A stretch of DNA of 64,000 nt from an uncultured Prevotellaceae bacterium (lineage in GTDB: Bacteria > Bacteroidota > Bacteroidia > Bacteroidales > Muribaculaceae), in the NCBI GenBank assembly GCA_900318335.1, contig ONKF01000011.1:58569-122568 (forward strand). Reading direction: 5' to 3'. Below are positions 17,986 through 27,140 of the stretch, one piece after another. A program made the translations under genes and the position numbers. Within the stretch, counting starts at the first letter, position 1; the number at the start of each line of letters is the position of its first letter. The notes beneath the pieces are model-generated. The model saw nothing but the letters and a program-made list of their open reading frames with translations, searched no databases and had not been told where the DNA came from.

Positions 17986-18594
17986 ATGAAGATTATTTTG
18001 AAAGAAGATATCGTCAATCTTGGTTTCAAGAACGACGTCGTGGAAGTGAAGAACGGCTATGGCCGCAACTATCTCATTCCTCAGGGTAAGGCCGTCCTGG
18101 CTACCCCCAGCGCATTGAAGGTTCACGCCGAGAACCTGCGTCAGCAGGCTCACAAGCTGGCTAAGGTGAAGGCCGATGCCGAAGAGGCTGCTAAGGCATT
18201 TGAGGGCGTATCCCTCACCATCCCCGTTAAGGTTAGCCCCACTGGCACCATCTACGGTAGTGTTGGCGCTGCCCAGGTTCACGAGGCTCTGCTCGCTGCT
18301 GGTCACAATGTTGACCGCAAGATCGTCAGCGTGCACGAGAGCATCAAGACCCCTGGCAAGTACACCGGTATCGTGCGTCTGCACAAGGAGGTTGCTGTCG
18401 AGATCCCCTTTGAGGTGATCGCCGAGAACGCCGAGGAGCTCGCCGCTGAGCGCGCTGCCCGCAAGGCCGAGGAGGCTGCCCACCAGGCTGCCCTCGCTGC
18501 CGCTAAGGCTGCTGAGGAAGGTGCCGAGGAAGGCGCTGAAGAGGCTCCCGTTGAGGGCGAGGCTGCTGCCGAAGAGGCTCCTGCCGCAGAATAA
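17986..18594 (+). CDS. rplI: 50S ribosomal protein L9 with long acidic tail
   Basis: 202 residues, against about 150 for a normal L9. Residues 1-148 are typical: MKIILKEDIVNLGFKNDVVE, GYGRNYLIPQGKAV and the C-terminal domain ending in PFEVIAENAEE. The extra 50 residues are almost only Glu, Ala and Pro (EEGAEEGAEEAPVEGEAAAE). An AGGAGG-like AAAGGAGGAAACAA site precedes the ATG, unusual in this genome. A strong terminator follows. Confidence 0.97.
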   Translation: MKIILKEDIVNLGFKNDVVEVKNGYGRNYLIPQGKAVLATPSALKVHAENLRQQAHKLAKVKADAEEAAKAFEGVSLTIPVKVSPTGTIYGSVGAAQVHEALLAAGHNVDRKIVSVHESIKTPGKYTGIVRLHKEVAVEIPFEVIAENAEELAAERAARKAEEAAHQAALAAAKAAEEGAEEGAEEAPVEGEAAAEEAPAAE

Positions 18595-18619
18595 TAAAAC
18601 AACATGATAACGATGAAGA

Positions 18620-18652
18620 CACCGGCCCTCTCCACATGGCCGGTGCCTTTTT
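18620..18652 (+). terminator. Terminator of the rpsF-rpsR-rplI operon
   Basis: CACCGGCC (18620-18627) and GGCCGGTG (18638-18645) form a perfect 8-bp stem followed by CCTTTTTTATT. Confidence 0.88.
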
Positions 18653-18731
18653 TATTAGCTCTCCCCACAATGTCGTTATCCCCCCTCTAAACTCTAAACT
18701 TTAAACTGTTAACTATTAACTATTAACTGTC

Positions 18732-19025
18732 ATGACCAAGCATATTGTAATGTTCAAGCTTCAGGGCAGCCAGGATGAGCGCCGCGAGGTCGCCCTGCGT
18801 TTCAAATCGGCACTTGACGCCCTTCCCGATCAGATTGACGTCCTCCAGAGCATTGAGGTGGCCCTCAATGAGAATCCCTCCGAGGATTGGGACATCGTTC
18901 TCACAGCCATCGTGCCCACAATGGCCGATGTCGCCACCTATGCCAAGCATCCTGCCCACGTTGCCGCTGCTGCCATCATCAAGGACGTGAAGCAGCTCCG
19001 CGCCTGTGTGGACTACAACTACTAA
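18732..19025 (+). CDS. Dabb family stress-responsive alpha/beta-barrel protein
   Basis: 97 residues: MTKHIVMFKLQ, then SIEVALNENPSEDWDIVLTA and TYAKHPAHVAAAAIIK. This His-containing start and the H-P-x-H near the C-terminus are the hallmarks of the Dabb dimeric ferredoxin-like fold. Its role in gut bacteria is unclear; homologues are stress-responsive or act on small phenolics. It stands alone, preceded by a CTAAACT-type low-complexity intergenic stretch (18686-18730). Confidence 0.88.
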   Translation: MTKHIVMFKLQGSQDERREVALRFKSALDALPDQIDVLQSIEVALNENPSEDWDIVLTAIVPTMADVATYAKHPAHVAAAAIIKDVKQLRACVDYNY

Positions 19026-19108
19026 GAGAAGAACATGAAAAAATAGATTACTGTCTGCAAAGAACAACCAGCCGACAGTTTCCTGAGTCTTAGGACACAA
19101 TAAAAACT

Positions 19109-19143
19109 AATGAGGGCCCGCATCAATTTTGCGGGCCCTCATT
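19109..19143. terminator. Bidirectional terminator
   Basis: AATGAGGGCCCGC (19109-19121) and GCGGGCCCTCATT (19131-19143) form a perfect 13-bp stem with a 9-base loop between two convergent genes. The minus-strand side has a run TTAGTTTTTATT, the plus side only ATTGTAT. Confidence 0.85.
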
Positions 19144-19185
19144 GTATCAAATCGGGTTAATCGTTGATTTCAACGATTGCTGTAA

Positions 19186-21321
19186 TTACCATTCACCTAC
19201 CAGCAGGTAGTCGATCAAAATGGTAACGTCATCAATCCTTGTGGCACCATCGTGGTTGCAGTCGCCATTGTCGATATTCAGGTCCTCGGCATTGCCACCC
19301 AGCAGGTAGTCAATCAGAGCGGTAACGTCATCAACCCTGACAACACCATCATTGTTCACGTCACCAAGCAGGCCTTCGGCCTTCTCGATAACGAGGGTCT
19401 TGTTGTCAACGCTCAGGGTCAGGTTCCACTTGCCAGCGGGGATCTTGAATGCCATGGGATCGGCAGCATAAGCGAGGCTCAGGTCGATGCCGAGCATCTC
19501 ATCGGTTACCAGGAACGGGTTGCCATCGGTAACGGCACCAAAGCGGTCAACACCATTGTTGATCTCATCCCAGCCACCATTCTCTGCGTCATTCTCGGCA
19601 AGCTTCTTGGTGAAGCTGAAGTAGCTATAGCCAATCTCCTCACCCTCGTTAACATTCTCACCAGCGGTAGTGATGGTAGCGGTGTAAACGTTATTCTGGG
19701 CATCGCGGGTCATCTTGACACCAACATTGGGGAACCAGCCACCATTGTCATTCACCTCACCCAGGATGTATACATCACCTTCATAGTGCTCGGGCTCAAC
19801 GGTGGGCCACTCGCCATTGATCGAGAACAGGTTGTGCTCCAAGTCAACGGTTACGGTCCAGGTACCCTCGGGCATAGCGATAGAGTTGTAGCTGCCGTCG
19901 GTAGCCAGTGCGCAGTCAACGCCAATCAGTTCCTCGGTCATTACAAATGCATCGTCGCTGACGGGACCGAAGCGGAAGGCAGCGATGTCGTCCCAAGCGG
20001 TCTCGCTCTCAGGATCAGCAAGCTTCTTGGTGAAGCCGAAGTAGCCAAGCTCGAGGTCGCCCTGCTTCTGGGTAGTGATCTGAGCGGTGTAAACACCCTC
20101 ATTGTAGGTCATCTGTACACCCTCGGTTGCGCTCCAACCGATGTTGTTCACGTCACCAATGATGTAAACGTCGTCAACGATGGGTTGGGGAGCCTCACCA
20201 GCGGTGAGCTTCAGCAAGCCATTCTCGCCACCACTCAGGACAACCTGTACGTTGTAGTAGCCGGGAACCATCTTGAAGGCACCAGTAGTGCCGAAACCAC
20301 CCATGTCAACAAACTCGTTAAGAACGGCCTCGGTTCCATCCTCGGCAGCACCGATACGGTAGCCGTCAGCGGGCCAGCTGTTGGCGCCAGCACCGAGCAT
20401 AGCGATGAAGCTGAAGTAGCCGTAACCATCACCAGCGTCCTTGATTTCTACGTTGGCAAGAGTGAAGGTGTCGTCGTCACCATCGTTAACCATCTCAACA
20501 CCAGCACTGGGATTCCAGGCATTGTCGTTCACTTGACCTACCATGTAGAGGTGGCCGGTGATAGGATTGATTTCGGGACCTACTTGTACCATCTCGGCCT
20601 CCAGCCATACGGTTTCGTTAGCAAGGTCGAACATGAAGGTCAGGTCATAGGTGCCGTTCTCCTCGAAGTAATAGTCCTGATTACCGTCAGGGCCTGCGGG
20701 GTTGCCCCAGCTGTGGCCCCAAGCGTGATTGGCTGCTACCTTGTAATACAGGGTGCCTGCGGTAATCTCAACATTCTTCTTGACCAGCTTGTACAGACCG
20801 TCGGTCTCGTCCAGAGTCATGTCGTTGTCGGTGTTCTCTACATCCCAAGTCGTGCCAAAGATGTTTGCATTGTCACCGGCTACAGTGAAACTGGTGTACT
20901 CAACGGGTGCTACATAGCCTTCGATCTTGAACTTCATTGTGTTGGTATCGAAGCTGATTGTGTAAGCCTCACCGGCAGTGCCCTCAAAGAAGTAGGATGC
21001 ACCGCTGTTGGTTGACTTCTGAGTGGTGTACTCAGTGTCAATCTTTACTTCCTCGTTGCCATTCAGCGGGCCAATACGAAGGCCATTGTTGAACACGCTC
21101 CACTCTGAGTTCAAACCGTCGCCGAATACAAACCAAACGGTTCCGTTGATTTGGTCTGTAACATAGGTATAGACACCATCACCATCGGTGTCGGTCATTT
21201 CAACGCCACCTCCAGGATTCCAATCGCCGAAGGGAATGTTTCCTACGATGTACATTGCCGCATTGGCGTTCAGGCCAACGAGGGCAATCATCATTGATAA
21301 AATTAACGTTAATTTTTTCAT
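19186..21321 (-). CDS. Large secreted multi-module protein with dockerin-type tail
   Basis: 711 residues from ATG 21321 (MKKLTLILSMMIALVGLNANA, signal peptide without lipobox); a longer frame upstream has no signal sequence. Four modules share the pattern YIVGNIPFGDWNPGGGVEM / LYMVGQVNDNAWNPSAGVEM / VYIIGDVNNIGWSATEGVQM / VYILGEVNDNGGWFPNVGVK, reminiscent of the beta-sandwich domains of SusE/SusF-like starch-binding proteins. One further module (TTWDVENTDNDM...WGHSWGNPAG) is carbohydrate-binding-like. The C-terminus holds two dockerin type I calcium repeats: GDVNNDGVVRVDDVTALIDY and DCNHDGATRIDDVTILIDY. No catalytic domain is seen. It probably binds glycan outside the cell; the partner of the dockerin-like tail is unknown. 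Confidence 0.8.
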   Translation of the reverse strand: MKKLTLILSMMIALVGLNANAAMYIVGNIPFGDWNPGGGVEMTDTDGDGVYTYVTDQINGTVWFVFGDGLNSEWSVFNNGLRIGPLNGNEEVKIDTEYTTQKSTNSGASYFFEGTAGEAYTISFDTNTMKFKIEGYVAPVEYTSFTVAGDNANIFGTTWDVENTDNDMTLDETDGLYKLVKKNVEITAGTLYYKVAANHAWGHSWGNPAGPDGNQDYYFEENGTYDLTFMFDLANETVWLEAEMVQVGPEINPITGHLYMVGQVNDNAWNPSAGVEMVNDGDDDTFTLANVEIKDAGDGYGYFSFIAMLGAGANSWPADGYRIGAAEDGTEAVLNEFVDMGGFGTTGAFKMVPGYYNVQVVLSGGENGLLKLTAGEAPQPIVDDVYIIGDVNNIGWSATEGVQMTYNEGVYTAQITTQKQGDLELGYFGFTKKLADPESETAWDDIAAFRFGPVSDDAFVMTEELIGVDCALATDGSYNSIAMPEGTWTVTVDLEHNLFSINGEWPTVEPEHYEGDVYILGEVNDNGGWFPNVGVKMTRDAQNNVYTATITTAGENVNEGEEIGYSYFSFTKKLAENDAENGGWDEINNGVDRFGAVTDGNPFLVTDEMLGIDLSLAYAADPMAFKIPAGKWNLTLSVDNKTLVIEKAEGLLGDVNNDGVVRVDDVTALIDYLLGGNAEDLNIDNGDCNHDGATRIDDVTILIDYLLVGEW

Positions 21322-21541
21322 GTTTTTGAATAATTGGTTATTAATTAAACAATATGAATAAAAAGTTGGTTTGTTCTGGTTACCTGAAACTTTTTTAAAG
21401 TCGCTCAAAGTTACTAAAGATTTTATTAACACATTATAAAATTAAAGATTTTTTTAGCTAAAAGTGTGCAATCGTTTGCACCCGCAATCCCTCGCTAACA
21501 ATCGTTAGCGAAGGGGCTGATACTATGGCTTTTGGTGATGA

Positions 21542-22837
21542 TTAGAGAGCTGTGCCCATCAGTTCAAAAGGCAGCGCTTGGGTAATCTTTACCTGGGCAA
21601 ACTCACCCACGCTAAGCGGCTTTTCTTTACTGATGAGAACCTCGGGATCGACTTCGGGGCTGTCCCACTCGGTGCGCCCGATGTAATACTCTTCTTCCTC
21701 GCGGTCCACGATGACGCGCAGTGATTGGCCCACTTTCTGCTCCTGGATTTCCATCGAAATATCCTCTTGCAGCGCCATCAATCGTTGCAGCCGGTCTTGT
21801 TTCACTTCTTGGGGTATGTCGTCGTTCAGGTGTTCGGCGGCCCATGTGCCAGTTTCCTCGCTGTAGGCAAATGCGCCCATGCGCTCAAATTTTGCCTCAC
21901 GTGTGAATTCCATTAGTTCCTCAAATTCCTGCTCGCCCTCGCCAGGAAATCCCACCATGAGGGTTGTGCGGATGTGGATGCCCGGCACCTCACGGCGCAG
22001 GCGTGCGATAAGGTCGAGAGTCTCCTTGCGGCTGATGTGGCGGCGCATGTTGGTCAGCACCGTGTCGCTGATGTGCTGCAGGGCGATGTCCAGATAGCTG
22101 CACACGTTGTCGCGGCTGGCCATCACGGGCAGGATGTCATAAGGGAATTGGGTGGGGTAGGCATAGTGCAGCCTGATCCACTCCACACCATCGATGTCGG
22201 CCATGCGGTCGATGAGCTCGGGTAGCATCATCTGCCCTTCTAAGTCCATTCCGTAGGACGACAGGTCCTGGGCGATGACGTTAAATTCCTTGACGCCCCC
22301 CTCGGCCAGGCGCTTCACTTCGTCAAGCAACTGATGCATCGGCACCGACGTGTGGCGGCCTGTGATGAGTGGGATGGCGCAGAAGGCGCAGAATCGGTTG
22401 CAGCCCTCCGAGATCTTGAGATAGCAGTAGTGGCCTGGGGTAGTCAGGCAACGCTCGTTGGCCAGGTCGTCGCGATAGGCGTGCCCAAGGTCGGAAAGCA
22501 TGCCTTTCCAGTCAAACTTGCCGTAGAAGCGGTCCACTTCGGGCAATGCTTCGATAAGGTCGGCGCGGAAACGCTCCGACAGGCATCCCATGATAAACAG
22601 TTGGCGGATCCGACCCTGTTTCTTGGCCTCACCCAGCTTGAGGATGGTGTCGATAGACTCTTGTTGGGCATCGGCGATAAAGCCGCACGTGTTCACCACC
22701 ACTGTCTCGCCATCGATGCGGCTGCTGTTGTGGCTCACGCTGTAGCCTGCTGCCTCCAGCTGACGCATCAAGTGCTCGCTGTCCACAAGATTCTTGGAAC
22801 AGCCCAGCGAGATAATGTCTATCTTATTCTTCCTCAT
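21542..22837 (-). CDS. rimO: Ribosomal protein S12 methylthiotransferase RimO
   Basis: 431 residues. N-terminal UPF0004 domain starts IDIISLGCSKNLVDSE with cluster cysteines, radical SAM motif CNRFCAFCAIP, and a C-terminal TRAM domain (VGQSLRVIVDREEEEYYIGR, FAQVKIT). The opening LGCSKN and DSE favour RimO over MiaB. It adds a methylthio group to an aspartate of ribosomal protein S12. It lies 37 bases downstream of ftsY on the same strand and is probably co-transcribed. Confidence 0.97.
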   Translation of the reverse strand: MRKNKIDIISLGCSKNLVDSEHLMRQLEAAGYSVSHNSSRIDGETVVVNTCGFIADAQQESIDTILKLGEAKKQGRIRQLFIMGCLSERFRADLIEALPEVDRFYGKFDWKGMLSDLGHAYRDDLANERCLTTPGHYCYLKISEGCNRFCAFCAIPLITGRHTSVPMHQLLDEVKRLAEGGVKEFNVIAQDLSSYGMDLEGQMMLPELIDRMADIDGVEWIRLHYAYPTQFPYDILPVMASRDNVCSYLDIALQHISDTVLTNMRRHISRKETLDLIARLRREVPGIHIRTTLMVGFPGEGEQEFEELMEFTREAKFERMGAFAYSEETGTWAAEHLNDDIPQEVKQDRLQRLMALQEDISMEIQEQKVGQSLRVIVDREEEEYYIGRTEWDSPEVDPEVLISKEKPLSVGEFAQVKITQALPFELMGTAL

Positions 22838-22874
22838 GGTACCTCTGTTATCTCCGTTCTATCCGTGACCTTCG

Positions 22875-23840
22875 TTATTCCTTCGTCACACCGAACAGTG
22901 ATTTGACAAACTCACGTTTGTTGAAGATCTGCAGGTCGGTCATCTGCTCGCCCAGCCCGATATACTTCACGGGAATCTGGAACTGGTCGCTCACACCGAT
23001 TACCACGCCGCCCTTGGCGGTGCCATCAAGTTTGGTGATGGCAAGTGCGTTGACCTCGGTGGCTGCCGAGAACTGCTTGGCCTGCTCAAAGGCATTCTGG
23101 CCGGTCGAGCCGTCCAGCACGAGCAGCACCTCCTGGGGAGCGTCGGGCAGCACTTTGCGCATGGTGTTCTTGATCTTGGTCAACTGGTTCATCAGGCTCA
23201 CGTTGTTGTGCAGTCGGCCGGCTGTGTCGATAATCACCACGTCGGCATGCTGGGCCACGGCACTCTGCACTGCGTCAAAGGCTACAGCGGCAGGGTCGGT
23301 GCCCATCTTGTGCTTGATAACGGGAACACCCACGCGGTTGCCCCAGATTTCCAACTGCTCGTCGGCAGCGGCACGGTAGGTGTCGGCAGCTCCCAGAACC
23401 ACGTTATTGCCGGCCTGCTTGAACTGGTAGGCCAATTTGCCGATGGTAGTGGTCTTGCCCACGCCGTTCACACCCACGACCATGATGACGTAGGGCTTGC
23501 TGTCCTCGGGAACAGTGAAGTCCTCGAGTTCGGCGTTATTGTTGTCGGCAAGCATCTGCGAAATTTCGTCACACAGCAGCTCGTTCAACTCGTCGGTGCC
23601 CACATACTTGTCGCGTGCCACGCGTGCCTGCAGGCGGTCGATGATTTTGACGGTGGTGTCCACACCCACGTCGCTGGTGACAAACACTTCCTCCAGGTTG
23701 TCGAGCACGTCGTCGTCAACTGTGGATTTTCCTGCCACGGCATGTTTGATTTTCTCAAACACGCCCTGCTTGGTCTTCTCTAAGCCCTTATCGAGGGTCT
23801 CTTTCTTCTCACGTGAGAATAATTTCTTGAACAGTCCCAT
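22875..23840 (-). CDS. ftsY: Signal recognition particle receptor FtsY
   Basis: 321 residues from ATG 23840 (MGLFKKLFSREKKETLDKG); an upstream in-frame ATG would add an odd tail. A short charged N-terminus is followed by the NG domain: GVNGVGKTTTIGKLA (G1), DTYRAAADEQLE, DTAGRLHNN (G3), TKLDGTAKGG (G4) and GLGEQMTDLQIF at the end. It docks ribosome-SRP complexes at the inner membrane. The acidic A domain is short, as usual in Bacteroidetes. A minus-strand TACCTTTG (23872-23879) sits about 30 bases upstream. Confidence 0.98.
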   Translation of the reverse strand: MGLFKKLFSREKKETLDKGLEKTKQGVFEKIKHAVAGKSTVDDDVLDNLEEVFVTSDVGVDTTVKIIDRLQARVARDKYVGTDELNELLCDEISQMLADNNNAELEDFTVPEDSKPYVIMVVGVNGVGKTTTIGKLAYQFKQAGNNVVLGAADTYRAAADEQLEIWGNRVGVPVIKHKMGTDPAAVAFDAVQSAVAQHADVVIIDTAGRLHNNVSLMNQLTKIKNTMRKVLPDAPQEVLLVLDGSTGQNAFEQAKQFSAATEVNALAITKLDGTAKGGVVIGVSDQFQIPVKYIGLGEQMTDLQIFNKREFVKSLFGVTKE

Positions 23841-23918
23841 ATTTTCTTTCAGGTTCTTTGATATTTGGGTACAAAGGTACACATTTTCTTGTGCTTATAT
23901 GGCGCATACTTCTTTTTT

Positions 23919-23950
23919 TTTGCTTTTATGTATAAGTTTCATTAACTTTG
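23919..23950 (+). promoter_or_regulatory. Promoter of the esterase-fucosidase operon
   Basis: TTTG (23919-23922), 20 bases, TAACTTTG (23943-23950): full match to the Bacteroidetes consensus, 20 bases before the start codon at 23971. Confidence 0.75.
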
Positions 23951-23970
23951 CCCAAATTAATTTTTGAGAT

Positions 23971-25734
23971 ATGAAACGGATAGCATTTTATTTGATGATA
24001 TGCGTCATGCTGGCGTCATGTGGCTCCAAGAAGCAGGATCAGTCAGATGGTCCGTCACAACTGGAGCAGGAAATGTTGGCGCTCTATGGCGAGAACAAGG
24101 TGATCGAGGGGGCCTACCCCGACTCGCTGGCGGTAGAAGCTGCCAATGGTATCTTTGTCGGCCAGCGTGATGGCGATCTGCTTTCGTTCAAGGGTATTCC
24201 CTATGCCCTGCAGCCCACGGGCGACCGCCGTTGGCAAGTGGCACAACCCGAGCCCGACAGCCGCCTGGTGCGCGAGGCCTATTACTTTGGTCACACGGCC
24301 ATCCAGTCGCGCTCTCAGGGTAATGCAGCCTCGCTGTACACCCAGGGTGAGGACTGCTTGACGCTCAACGTGTGGACTGCCGCCAGCGGTATGCGGTCGG
24401 CGCGCCGTCCCGTCATGGTGTGGATTCACGGCGGCTCCTACGTGAGCGATGGCACGGCCAATCCCCGCAACTGGGGCGACGCTTTTGTCAAAGCCCACCC
24501 CGAGGTCGTTCTTGTCACCATCAACTACCGCTTGGGCTTATTAGGCTTCCTTGACCTGTCCTCGTTGCCCGACGGCAAGGCTTTTGACCGCAGTGGCAAC
24601 TTGGGTATCTTGGACCAGGTCGAGGCATTGCGATGGGTGAAACGCAACATCGCGGCCTTCGGTGGCGACCCGGGCAATGTGACCGTCATCGGTCACTCAG
24701 CTGGGGCGGGTAGTGTGTCGATACTCGCGAGCATCGACGAGGCTCAGGGCCTGTTCCGCCGCGCTATTATGCAGAGCGGCAGTGTGGCTTTCACCAGCAG
24801 CCGTGAGGATTGCCAGCGGTTGACTAAATTGGTGCTCGACGCTGCGGGAGTCAAGACCGTGGCTGACTTGCAGAAGCTTTCCCTCAAGCAGATTAATGCC
24901 CTCTATGACGAGGTGGGTGAATACTACCGTTTCCCCGAACGTGACGGTAGGGTCATCCCTGAGGACCCCTACAGCCGTTTCGATGGCTTCAACTCGGGAA
25001 TTGATATGCTCATCGGCACTACTGCCGACGAGGCCAACTACTGGATTGATGCTATGGGAGGCGAGGAACACTTCGACATGGCAACCCAGTTGTGGTACCG
25101 CTATATCACCATGTCACTCGGCGATTCTCTGCGCAGGAGCGCAAAGAATTTCCTGGAAGTTGTCCCCGAGAGTAAGACTTGGCCCGCAGCCGAACTGCTG
25201 AACGACCTCATGTTCCGCGGACCTGCCATCGAGATGGCACAGCGTCATGCTACGGCTGGCGGTCGCACCTATATGTACTATTGGAACAAGTCCTTGAGTG
25301 ACTCCATCTATGGCGCTTGCCATGGGAGCGAGGTGTCATACGTCCTTAACACGGGACGGCAGATCAAAGGCGGCGACCAGCACAATCCCGTCCTTGCTGC
25401 CGAGGTGCAGCAGATGTGGGTCAATTTTGCCACAACAGGAAATCCCAGCACCCCTGCCCACTACTGGCCCGCCTATGACCAGACCCGGCGCGCCACGATG
25501 ATGTTGGGCGACTCTATCCGTTTGGTCAATGATCCGTTGTCCGAGCAGCGCCGTTACATCACCCCGCTCATGCGGGAGTATATCTCGCCAATCTTCAGTG
25601 ATCTGCTCGACAAGGCGCCCTGGTATGCGGGAATCGCCCTTGCCACCTTTGTCGCTTTGCTCTTGCTGATGATGTGGCTCTTCTTCCGCTTCCAACGATT
25701 ATTCAAGAAGAAAACAAATTCTACAAAACGATGA
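23971..25734 (+). CDS. Type B carboxylesterase, lipoprotein
   Basis: 587 residues. Lipoprotein signal MKRIAFYLMICVMLASCGSK with lipobox Cys17. The carboxylesterase fold shows GIPYALQPTGDRRW, EDCLTLNVW, the oxyanion motif VWIHGGSYV, the nucleophile elbow GHSAGAGS (GHSAG instead of the commoner GESAG) and a late His region ACHGSEVSYV. It ends with a hydrophobic span (WYAGIALATFVALLLLMMWLFF) and a basic tail, so it may be anchored at both ends. It should hydrolyse acyl esters, perhaps acetyl or feruloyl groups on glycans. Its stop overlaps the start of the fucosidase (ATGA), so the pair is translationally coupled. Confidence 0.92.
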   Translation: MKRIAFYLMICVMLASCGSKKQDQSDGPSQLEQEMLALYGENKVIEGAYPDSLAVEAANGIFVGQRDGDLLSFKGIPYALQPTGDRRWQVAQPEPDSRLVREAYYFGHTAIQSRSQGNAASLYTQGEDCLTLNVWTAASGMRSARRPVMVWIHGGSYVSDGTANPRNWGDAFVKAHPEVVLVTINYRLGLLGFLDLSSLPDGKAFDRSGNLGILDQVEALRWVKRNIAAFGGDPGNVTVIGHSAGAGSVSILASIDEAQGLFRRAIMQSGSVAFTSSREDCQRLTKLVLDAAGVKTVADLQKLSLKQINALYDEVGEYYRFPERDGRVIPEDPYSRFDGFNSGIDMLIGTTADEANYWIDAMGGEEHFDMATQLWYRYITMSLGDSLRRSAKNFLEVVPESKTWPAAELLNDLMFRGPAIEMAQRHATAGGRTYMYYWNKSLSDSIYGACHGSEVSYVLNTGRQIKGGDQHNPVLAAEVQQMWVNFATTGNPSTPAHYWPAYDQTRRATMMLGDSIRLVNDPLSEQRRYITPLMREYISPIFSDLLDKAPWYAGIALATFVALLLLMMWLFFRFQRLFKKKTNSTKR

Positions 25735-27041
25735 AAAAGATATCATTAACGCTCATCTTCCTCGGTGCGTGGCTCGCCGCCATTGCACAGCAGCCTTATG
25801 TGCCCTCTGCTGAAAACCTGCAGGCCCGCCAGGAATTTCAGGACAACAAACTCGGTGTCTTCATTCACTGGGGTGTCTATTCAATGCTCGCCGACGGCGA
25901 ATGGGTGATGCACAACAAGCGCATCGACCGTGACGAGTATGCCCAGTTGCCGGCAGGATTCTATCCCTCCCGCTTTGATGCAGACGAATGGGTGCGCGCC
26001 ATCAAGGACGCGGGTGCCCGTTACATCACCATCACCTCACGCCACCACGATGGCTTCTCGATGTTCAAGACCGCGGCAAGCGACTACAACATTGTAGATG
26101 CGACTCCCTATGGCCGCGATGTGCTCAAGGAACTCGCCGATGCTTGTCAGCGTTACGGCATCAAGCTCCATTTCTATTATTCTCACCTCGACTGGCACCG
26201 CTTGGACTACCCGCTGGGGCGGCATCAGGAGCAACTGCCGCATGACCCATCGACGACCAACTGGCCACAGTATTACAAGTTCATGAATGACCAGTTGACC
26301 GAGTTGTTGACCAACTACGGCCCCGTTGGCGCTATCTGGTTTGACGGCAAGTGGGAGCATGATACCGACCCGACCCCGTTCAACTGGCAGCTCGACGAGC
26401 AATATGCGCTCATCCACCGCCTGCAACCCGCCTGCCTTATCGGCAACAACCACCATGAGGTGCCATTACCTGGCGAGGACATCCAGATTTTTGAGCAGGA
26501 TGTGCCCGGTGAGAACACAGCCGGATATTCTGGCGAGAACGGTATCAGCCAGTTACCTCTTGAGACCTGCATGACCATGAACAATACTTGGGGCTACCGC
26601 ATTACCGACAAGAGCTATAAGAGTAGCGATGAGATTATCCGCACCCTTGTGCGTGCGGCAGGACGCAACGGCAACCTGCTCATCAATGTGGGTCCCCGTC
26701 CCGATGGCTGTCTGCCTGTTGAGGCTGTCGAGCGCCTTCATGCTCTCGGTGAATGGATGCGGGCCAACGGTGAAAGCATCTACGGCACTCGTGGCGGCAT
26801 CATTCCTCCCCATGACTGGGGTGTGACCACCCAGCGTGGAAATACCCTTTACGTGCATATCCTCAACCTCAAGGACAACGCCCTCTACCTTCCCCTCGAG
26901 GCTAAGCGCGTCAAGCAGGTTCGACGTTTCGCCGACAAGGCCCCCTTGCGCTATAATGCCACACCCACTGGCATCACCGTCACCCTTTCGTCGGTCCCCA
27001 CGTCAGTCGACGAGATTCTCGAAATCACCCTTAAGCCATGA
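25731..27041 (+). CDS. Alpha-L-fucosidase, GH29
   Basis: 436 residues from ATG 25731, which overlaps the esterase stop and gives a proper signal peptide (MKKISLTLIFLGAWLAAIAQ). GH29 landmarks: KLGVFIHWGVYSMLADGEW, DAGARYITITSRHHDGFSMF, DVLKELADACQRYGIK, and the likely nucleophile Asp in GAIWFDGKWEHD. The C-terminal beta sandwich is short. GH29 removes alpha-linked fucose from host mucin or milk glycans or plant glycans. Secreted to the periplasm. Coupling to an esterase suggests substrates with both ester decorations and fucose; that is inference. Confidence 0.93.
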   Translation: MKKISLTLIFLGAWLAAIAQQPYVPSAENLQARQEFQDNKLGVFIHWGVYSMLADGEWVMHNKRIDRDEYAQLPAGFYPSRFDADEWVRAIKDAGARYITITSRHHDGFSMFKTAASDYNIVDATPYGRDVLKELADACQRYGIKLHFYYSHLDWHRLDYPLGRHQEQLPHDPSTTNWPQYYKFMNDQLTELLTNYGPVGAIWFDGKWEHDTDPTPFNWQLDEQYALIHRLQPACLIGNNHHEVPLPGEDIQIFEQDVPGENTAGYSGENGISQLPLETCMTMNNTWGYRITDKSYKSSDEIIRTLVRAAGRNGNLLINVGPRPDGCLPVEAVERLHALGEWMRANGESIYGTRGGIIPPHDWGVTTQRGNTLYVHILNLKDNALYLPLEAKRVKQVRRFADKAPLRYNATPTGITVTLSSVPTSVDEILEITLKP

Positions 27042-27140
27042 GCGGTGTTGGGCTTGGATGGTCAACAATACCCAAAATTGAAGATTCAATAGAATAATCA
27101 TTATTTTTGCCACAGCGAACATAACTAAAATTACAAAGAT

